Shown: positions 56,859 to 64,000 of the stretch, piece by piece
Position numbering within the stretch: position 1 is the first letter of the stretch
Layout: each line of letters opens with the position of its first letter
Assembly (NCBI GenBank): GCA_943736015.1
Contig: OX031065.1
Location: 40,872,427-40,936,426, forward strand
Reading direction: 5' to 3'
Source: Tridacna crocea
Lineage: Eukaryota; Mollusca; Bivalvia; Cardiida; Cardiidae
Length of the DNA stretch: 64,000 nt
Made by a program: the position numbers and the translations under genes
Notes under the pieces: model-generated
The model's database searches: none
What the model was told of the DNA's origin: nothing
The model's input: the letters and a program-made list of their open reading frames with translations, nothing else

Positions 56859-57092
56859 TTAACTCTTTCCCAAACAAGAAAATGCCAGACTAGACTTGCT
56901 TCAAAGCATTTACAAACAGCAGAATCAGTGTATCTATAGCCTAGAATATTATTTCTGTCTTTAAGATGGTAGAAAACAACGTGAAAGAGGGAGGAAATTC
57001 TAGTAACTACCATTTTCTTCTTTTTCCACCGTGTTTTCAACAACCCTCCTCAGCATGGTGGGTTTAAATGAAATTGTTTGGTAAAGGGTTAA
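56859..57092. mobile_element. TTAA hairpin MITE, diverged full copy
   Basis: TTAACTCTTTCCCAAACAAG at the left and TTTGGTAAAGGGTTAA at the right; weak hairpin (gaggaaattctagtaactac). Confidence 0.78.
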
Positions 57093-57139
57093 TTTTTTTG
57101 TACATTTTGCTTGTGACTCTGTGAATTATGTAGTCTATG

Positions 57140-57354
57140 TTAGCTCTTTACCACATAATCCTGAATTTTAACAACCCTGAAGAAGAAAACTTTTCAAAAC
57201 ATTGTAGGAAACATAGAAAATGCTGTTAACCAGCATTTTCTCCTATTCCCACATTGTTTTCTACAATTTCAGAGAGAATTTCATTTCTAGTTCCCGTCTG
57301 CAAATGCTTTGAATTTGGACAGGTCAAAAATTTCATCATGTTGTAAGGGGTTAA
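57140..57354. mobile_element. TTAA hairpin MITE, full copy
   Basis: TTAGCTCTTTACCACATAAT at the left and GTTGTAAGGGGTTAA at the right; hairpin aaaatgctgttaaccagcatttt. Confidence 0.82.
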
Positions 57355-57474
57355 GGATCTTCCAATATATGTAAATAAGGAATAATCTGTATCCTGCAAT
57401 GATGTATGTTAAGGATCTTAAATCAGAAAATAACTTTGTATTCAAGTCTCATGCAACAAATAATCTTAAGGTTC

Positions 57475-57702
57475 TTAACTCTTTACCACACGACAAAATT
57501 TTAGACTGGTTCAAATTGAAAGCATTTGCAGACGACAAAGTAAAAGTGCCTGAAAAATCTAAATTTGTTCTGGGAAGGGTAGAAAACACTGTGGGAAAAG
57601 GAGAAAATGCTGGTTACCAGCATTTTCTCCTTTTCCTACAGTGTTTTCAAAAGGCTTCTTTCTCAGGGGCGTCAAAAGTAGGGACAGTGGTAATGGGTTT
57701 AA
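57475..57702. mobile_element. TTAA hairpin MITE, closest relative of the HINE-nested copies
   Basis: TTAACTCTTTACCACACGAC at the left and GTGGTAATGGGTTTAA at the right. It shares the cacacgac terminus, tttgttctgggaagggtag and the gtaatggg end with 6378-6606 and 7074-7302, marking one subfamily. Confidence 0.9.
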
Positions 57703-59262
57703 ATCCAGATTTAAAAAAAAAAGACTATAACCTTTAATATCTTTCGCAGTGTTTGATGTTAAGGATGTTAAAAATTAGCAAGAGCAAAACCCAATATGAG
57801 ACTGACCAATGTTAGAGAACACTGAATTGATTTCATTGAAAGAAGCTCAATCTCTTGACGTAAATTCTGAAAATGGCTTGGTAAAATAATGCAATTTTAA
57901 TATTTTGGCAAAATTTTGATTGGGATGAAATTGTGGTATAAAAATAATAAAAAATGGTAAAATTCATGGCACAGAAAAGCTGTCTTTGTTCTATGGGTGA
58001 TTTCCTTACACTGGTTAGTATCCAGGAATCATAGATACAGAGCAGAGTTGACTACTGGGTTGGATCCAGGAAAAACTTTAGCCTTGCTATCAAATTGTTT
58101 TATTGTTTTTATATTGTTTTTTATTGTTTTATATATGAGCTAACAATAACATGAACAAGAAGTAAACTGTCACCAATGACGGGTCAAGGCATGCCAGAAA
58201 GGTTGCTGATCTATTCAGGGGCAGATAAAAATGATAGGAAATTCATCTTCACTGAATAAAGAAACACCACCTCCTTGTAGACATCAGTCTCTAACAATGA
58301 ATATTTCATTGTCTGATAATTACTGGTTTGGGGTCCAGGAAACTATCATCTTCTCACAAGTACAAGGTTATAAACAGGTTCAGCTTTAACTAGCATAGTA
58401 CTGGTTTGAATCCAGGTCAATAGCAGGTCAGATGTATGCAAAATTGTCTACAAATAAGGAGCTGATGCTGTCTGAGCCAATGACAGATCAAGACAATCTT
58501 GAAAAGTTGTCGATTTATTCAGGGGCAGCTGTGTTTCATTTGTAAAGTCAGCTTTTCAAAATTCGAGAATCTGAAAAAATTACAAAATTAAATTCAAAAA
58601 AGGCCATTTTGAAAAATTACATCAGTGGATTTGTTTCATTCTATCACTGCCAGAAACCATATTGGAAGCACTGACAGCTGTCAAAGATCAAGATCAGACT
58701 AATATACCTCCAGAATTACTAGGCCCTGATCAATCAAACAGCTTTGAAGTCAATTTTAAATTAACAGTTGATTCCAGAGCTGATTGAAAAGTTGACCCTG
58801 TTCTTGGTCGACTCGAAAACAAATGAGAACAGGCAGTGATGTTAGGTGTCATTCTGTATATTTTTATGTACACTCCAAGGGTCATGCAATTATAGGGATC
58901 TTGACCCCTAAAGTGCTAGTCTATCATTACCATAATTTCTTTAGGCCAGTGTAGATTGAGATCAGCTGGATTGCTGTTCTTGCATATACACTGCCCAATT
59001 TATAATGATGCTCACCAAATTCTGCCTTTCCTGTACAATGTGTTTATCTAGCACTTTATGGGTATTTTTCTAATAAGTATGAACAGTTTTCAGATATATA
59101 CACATAAATTTGCATTCATAATTTTTGATGCATTGATTTTTTTCTTTTTGTACCTGTTATTTCAAGTTATTTGAGGTTGTAATTTCAATTTTGTATTTGA
59201 ACTCTTTACCAAACAACAATCTTTTACAATTGTCCGGATTCGAAGTTGTTGCAGAAGACAAT
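57703..59262. repeat. Unique DNA with two copies of the 18290-type repeat
   Basis: Copies of the ctgtcaccaatgacgg / gatctattcaggggcag repeat lie at about 58140-58240 and 58405-58545. No exon was recognised. Confidence 0.55.
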
Positions 59263-59489
59263 TTAACCCTTTACCCCATAAGACATTCCTATGGTATCTC
59301 TAATTGACCCTAAATAACAGCAAGGATTAAGCTGTTTTTGATGTGTATGACACCTTTTGATGGCATACAAAACATAGTGACAAAAGGTGAAATTGCTTGT
59401 CATGAGCAATTTCATCTTTTGCCACATTGTTTTTCAAAGGCTCCTACAAGCAATGTGTAGAAATGAGTATCTATGGAGTAAAGGGTTAA
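59263..59489. mobile_element. TTAA hairpin MITE, alternative stem
   Basis: TTAACCCTTTACCCCATAAG at the left and GGAGTAAAGGGTTAA at the right; stem gaaattgcttgtcatgagcaatttc. Its right TTAA (59486-59489) is shared with the next copy. Confidence 0.85.
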
Positions 59490-59744
59490 ATGCAGCTCAA
59501 TGAAAAACCGATTTTAGATAGGTAGAAAACATTGTTGGAAAAGGAGAATTGCTTGTTACCAGCATTTTCTCCTGTTCCTACTATGTTTTTGAAAGTATAT
59601 TTGTCTGTGAACATGTAGAAAGCAATATGGAAAAAGGGGAAAAAATGCTGGTTATCAGCATTTAAACATTTTTCCATAATGTTTTCACAAACCTTAAATA
59701 TTATAAAGGTTGTTAAATCTTGGGATTGTTTAGTAAAGAGTTAA
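59486..59744. mobile_element. TTAA hairpin MITE, back-to-back composite copy
   Basis: Starts at the shared TTAA without a normal left end, holds two hairpin regions (59540-59600 and 59630-59690) and ends TTAGTAAAGAGTTAA. Looks like two fused copies. Confidence 0.65.
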
Positions 59745-62021
59745 TCTACAAAACTACCATCAAAAGTTGTTTTTTTTCTGTATGTCATTTATAAAAGTCT
59801 TAAAGTAATTTCTTTTGGTTTAAAGACATTTAAAAGATGTTTTGCATGAAGATATTTTACACGTTAAGGGGGAAAAATATCGAACAGATATTGGGCATAA
59901 TCCAAGACATGGTGCTTATTAAAAGGTTTATTTGCTGCAAGCCCTGGTCTAAATGTGTTGCAATGTCTTATTTCATGGAAATCAATTTTTGGAATATTTT
60001 GAGTTCCAGCAAGTGAAAACCTTTAACTTTTGTCAACTTGTCAAATCATGTCAGACACGCGTTATATTGCAACATCTTCGGCAAATTTCTTGGCATTTAG
60101 GATTAGTAGCCTAAATTCTTGAAAACCTACAGCAACAATGAACTCTTTCTATGATATTTTGTCAAGCTCCTGTTACAGGTCAGAAAAAAAAAGTTATCAT
60201 TATGTTGCCCTGCTAAAACTTCTTCATAATTATATCAATGGATTGGTCTAACCTTAGCCTAGACTTTACACATGGGTAGATTTTAAAATAGATTTTAACA
60301 GTAGTTCTCCTTTATGTGTTTATGTGGCATTCTAAAAATAAGGTCAAGGTCATACTTGGAGGTCATAACTTAAGGCTCCACATGTACTTGTTCATAGAGA
60401 ATACTCCTATACTCATGCAAATTTGAAAACAGGGATCTAAAATAAGAATGAAAGACATTTAATGATTCATCACTTTTTGTCCTAGTGCAGTTTCAGTTCA
60501 TTACTAATTCACCCCTTAGACAGTTTTCAAGTTTCTATTGTTTTTGTCTGTCAAGGTCATTTTGTAAAATTAGTATTACTTTTGCCTGTCAAACCAAAAT
60601 TAGATAACTATAAATTTTCATGCAGCTTTTTTCTACTTCTGCAGAACACTAGTTATAGTGGTACACCATAATTATAGAAAACTACATGGAGTAAGTAGAC
60701 ACACAAGTTAATCAAGAATAAGGCAAAAAGCTAAAGCTGCAATTAATAAAAAAATTAGCAAAGTTAAAAAGTCTCACTCAATAGTCTATATCAACGGGTC
60801 ACTCTCAGTAACAAACACAGGTTTTAGCAAGAAAACCTTAAGAATTCTGCTAAAGTAGTTTAAAAGTAAGATTGTACATTTACCTTATAAACAAATGCAT
60901 AGGTACAGCCGAACAATTTTTAATCAACAAAACTTAAAAAGATTCAGACCCAAGTAAACTAGTTCATATTAGCTAACATGTGGGAGAAAACTTAACAAGC
61001 AAGCACCATAATTATATTCTGCTATAGATTTTGGATTTAGACATCAGAGAGTTTTGTTTGATTGTTTAAAGTAAAATGCAAAATATCATGACCCTTGCCT
61101 TGATTTCTACATTTGTGACAAGCCTAGAAACACTGTTAATTGCTGAAGAACCTACAGGCTGGATTACTCAGTGCACTACACATTTAATACATGTATATTA
61201 ATAGCATTCACATAAATGCATAATTCAAGAATCCATATATTCAAAATCACAGATAGTTGATATTCATCATTATGCCTCAGTTGATATTCATCATTATGCC
61301 TCTTCAACAGAGATTTTTTAAGTGGGAAAATCACATTCCCATCCCATTCTGTATGGGTAGCAGTTTCCACACCACATTAGGAGCATATTGACACAGGCAT
61401 ATTGACTCGGACATGTAAGTTTGACATGTGGGAACAGAAATGGACTGAGTGGGTTTTGAAGGGTTTTGTAGTTTTAAACTGGTTTTAGACTACCAGATGG
61501 ACAGACAGAGAGTCAAAGAACTGCACTTGGGTTTTGAAGGCCGGTACTACTATTCTGAAATAAACTGGGTTTCTGGGCTATTGCAATTGATGAAATTAAG
61601 GCACATTTTGAATACTAATTGATTTATACATGTGATAGCAGTCTTTCTATTTTTGTATTTTTTTTTCAAATGACAAAAATAGATCTTCAAATTTTTTTTC
61701 TTTTAAAGCTGCCTAAGCACATTTATCTCTTTTTATTTTGGAAATTTCCTAAGTTTTATCATCTGGTAAAAAGGATTAAATCTGTGCAACAAAATTCTGA
61801 GATTTAACAACCCAAAGACAGAATCCTTTCAAAAACATTATGGGATAATACTGGTAAACCAGCATTTTCTCCTTTTCCCACTGTCACAAAATGATAAGGC
61901 TTGGTGTGAATAATCATATATTCGGAATCCAAGTGCAAACTTTTTGATAATTTTCCTGTTAAAAAATGAATTATGACATAAAAATCTATCACAGAATAAC
62001 AGATAACCTAACTCAGATATC
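59745..62021. other. Low-repeat AT-rich DNA, probably intronic or intergenic
   Basis: Contains one perfect 24-bp tandem repeat (61255-61278 and 61279-61302; agttgatattcatcatta...) and a MITE fragment at about 61730-61890. No other coding signal was seen. Confidence 0.5.
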
Positions 62022-62207
62022 TTAAATATTTAAAGCAGCTAAAATCTTAACACTCTTAGCTTCCATTGCATTTCTTATTTTCTGAATTTCCTCCAAAAAT
62101 TCTTCATGTGGTACCCTGCTTAGCATTACCCTGAGCCCACCAGTGTTTTTGGCGTGATATTTCCTTTCCTCCCAAATACAGGCTCTTTTACCACCAACCA
62201 AAATTAT
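62022..62207 (-). CDS. Terminal coding exon of an unidentified minus-strand gene
   Basis: Read on the minus strand, an open frame runs IILVGGKRACIWEERKYHAK, then NTGGLRVMLSRVPHEEFLEE, then IQKIRNAMEAKSVKILAALNI and stop (62022-62024). Codon use is balanced and the C-terminus is an amphipathic, Lys/Glu-rich helix (EEFLEEIQKIRNAMEAKSVK). The frame is closed upstream by TAA at 62208-62210, so a splice acceptor must lie between about 62140 and 62207; I cannot fix it (ggtaaaag near 62190 is weak). Family not recognised. Preceding exons would lie to the right, possibly beyond the window. Confidence 0.55.
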   Translation of the reverse strand: MILVGGKRACIWEERKYHAKNTGGLRVMLSRVPHEEFLEEIQKIRNAMEAKSVKILAALNI

Positions 62208-62289
62208 TTACTGGGTATGTGCCGAATCTATAGGTCTACCTTGCACAAGCCACAACACACTAACTGCCAGTTTAAAGCCTGACTGTTTG

Positions 62290-62440
62290 TCTTGTAACCA
62301 GTATTTTCTCCCTTTTCCATAATGCCTTCAACCCTTTTGCAGACAAATCCCATCATTTAAGCATTACATTATTTGTTGTCTGTGAGTGCTCTATATTTTG
62401 TAAAGTCCAAAATTTTATCATTTAGGCAAGAGTTCAGAAG
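62290..62440. mobile_element. TTAA hairpin MITE, right half
   Basis: ccagtattttctcccttttc, ttgttgtctgtgagtgctc, then catttaggcaagagtt, without a left end. Confidence 0.5.
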
Positions 62441-62559
62441 ATTTATTCATATATATTTTGATAAGAAACTTAAATTTACTAGTTTAAACTACAGTTTTAA
62501 TTGTCTGTGTTTATAAATTCTTCCTTCAGTTTTCTGCTTAACTTAGCTATTTCCGTGTG

Positions 62560-63383
62560 GAATGAAAATAATCTTTTTTTTCCTTAAGGATATTTCAAAT
62601 TGCTATGTGTGTTTCTGATAACCCCTGTCCCTGGTCACAATACTGCAGAAAGGATCAGAAGCTAGCATAGCCATTTTATCTTTATTTTTATGAGTAACTG
62701 TGGGAATTTGAAGAGAGAGAGAGTAGGAAAGGAAAAATTTGGAGAGGAAAAGAGAGAGAGCGATAGAGAGAGAGAGAGAGAGAGAGAGATTTTTAAGAGT
62801 GGATATGTAAGAGGATGAGAAAAAACGAGAGAAATTTGCAGAGAGAGAAACTGATATTAAATAAAGAAAACTATCTTAAAGATGTAATTAAAAAGTAAGA
62901 CTTTTGTTTCTTCAATCAATTCGCAAAACTTGGCTAATTTAATGTAGTCTTAAAATAGTCTTTTTTTTTTCCTTAATGGTTATGTGTGCTTCTGATACCC
63001 CCTGTCCCTGGTCACAATACTGCAGAAAGGATCAGAAGCTAGCATAGCCATTTTATCTTTAATTTTTTGAGTCACTGTAGGAATTTGAAGAGAGAGAGCG
63101 GGAACATGGGGGAGAGAGGAAGAGGACGAGAGTGATTGAGGAATTTGCTGAGAGAGAGAGACAGAATGAATAAAGAAAACTATCTCAAAGATGTAATGCA
63201 AGAGTATGTTTTTTTCTTTTTTCAAAGAATTTGGATAATATAGATAATTCCATGTAGTATTAAAATAATCTCTTTTTTTTTCCTTAAGGATATTTCAAAT
63301 GGTTATGTGTGCTTCTGGTTCCCCCTGTCCCTGGTCACAATACTGCAGAAAGGATCAGAAGCTAGCATAGCCATTTTATCTTA
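62560..63383 (+). repeat. Three ~310-390 bp tandem units with GA microsatellites
   Basis: Units start near 62582, 62970 and 63287 and share ccttaaggatatttcaaat, cccctgtccctggtcacaat, gcagaaaggatcagaagc and tagcatagccattttatc. Each of the first two continues into (GA)n purine tracts (longest 62766-62789). The third unit is cut at ttttatctta by the Helentron-like head at 63384. Confidence 0.85.
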
Positions 63384-64000
63384 TTATGCTCCCGGAAGGG
63401 CGTGCATATAGTCGCCGCTTCGTCTGTCCCTCCGTCTGTCCGTCCGTCTGTCTATCCTTCCGTCCGTCCGTCCGAAGGCATTTCTCCACAACCCCTAGAC
63501 CAAATTGGATAAAACTTCATATAGGAACTCCTTAGGGTAAGGTGCTGACGTAGTTTTCCCGTTTTTTTAATTTGACCCCGTGTCATGGAAAAAAGGGGCT
63601 TAATGCAAAATTGCATTTTTTACTAATATCTCATTCAGTTTTTGTCAAAATTTCATGAAACTTCATGGTTATATTGTTTACGGAAAGATTCAGCATGTGC
63701 CCTTGCTATTTTTAATCTAGGCATTTTTTTAATTGATGTTCTTTTACGGAAAAAGGGGGTTTCTTGCAAAATTGCATTTTTTACTAATACATTTATCTCA
63801 TTCAGTTTTTGTCAAAATTTCATGAAACTTCATGGTTATATTGTTTATGGAAAGATTCAGCATGTGCCCTTGCTATTTTTAATCTAGGCGTTTTTTAAGT
63901 TGATGTTCTTCTATGGAAAAAAGGGGTTTCTTGCAAAATTCCAATTTTTACTAATGTTTCATTTAGTTTTGGTCAAAATTTCATTAAACTTCATGGTTAT
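63384..64000 (+). mobile_element. Helentron-like element, 5' part, running off the window
   Basis: Head ttatgctcccggaagggcgt with hairpin cccggaaggg, then cgtctgtccgtccgtctgtc. Core units of about 175 bp (aaattgcattttttactaat, caaaatttcatgaaacttca, gcatgtgcccttgctatttt) begin near 63590, 63765 and 63930. The ORF 63642-63887 is a repeat artefact. Confidence 0.75.

Noticed and set aside
1-64000. CRISPR array, tRNA or rRNA genes
   Set aside because: No regular short repeat-spacer pattern. The only tRNA-like boxes belong to SINEs, and no rRNA-like conserved stretch was recognised.

Overview
The window reads as AT-rich nuclear DNA of an animal, most likely a bivalve or other mollusc. It has no prokaryotic gene organisation, the coding signal is short and split by intron-like sequence, and most of the DNA is mobile. 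Many elements carry the pyrimidine-rich GTCCGTCC-type heads and ~150-160 bp internal tandem repeats described in bivalves for pearl/BIV160-type and Helentron-associated elements. The taxonomic call is inference; no species marker is present.

Layout. 1-10370: a higher-order array of ~0.7-0.9 kb monomers (blocks U-V-U-U-V), interrupted by a 361-bp long-TIR MITE (2778-3138) and a ~2.0 kb Helentron-like element (5751-7770). 10880-13380: a diverged ~75-bp minisatellite. 13140-16700: more Helentron-like tandem material carrying a tRNA-derived SINE with an intact 12-bp target duplication (15961-16279). 19596-21153, 28430-29022, 42274-43087, 46005-48470 and 63384-end: further Helentron-like elements. 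36188-37951 and 55235-50548 (minus): two non-LTR retrotransposon fragments, each disrupted by DNA elements. 43433-45286: a DNA element with an 8-bp target duplication. 50886-54290: a Kolobok-like insertion with a degenerate THAP gene. From ~6.4 kb onward the window is peppered with several dozen copies or fragments of one ~230-bp hairpin MITE (TTAA-CCCTTTACC...GGTAAAGGG-TTAA), which I infer to be piggyBac-related.

Host-like coding signal is sparse. Five candidate minus-strand exons (33678-33686, 29076-29238, 27907-28009, 27520-27555, ~24960-25033) have plausible splice sites and mutually compatible phases, so they may form the 5' part of one unidentified gene. A terminal minus-strand exon of a second unidentified gene lies at 62022-62207. 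A plus-strand exon-like fragment with a CUE-like helical segment (25851-26219) ends in three tandem degenerate copies, the third split by a TTAA MITE.

The most informative content is the nested stratigraphy: several paralogous or reading-frame 'empty sites' let target duplications and insertion order be read from this one sequence. No complete autonomous transposon and no complete host gene is visible. All boundaries and identities were read by eye, without alignments or database searches.
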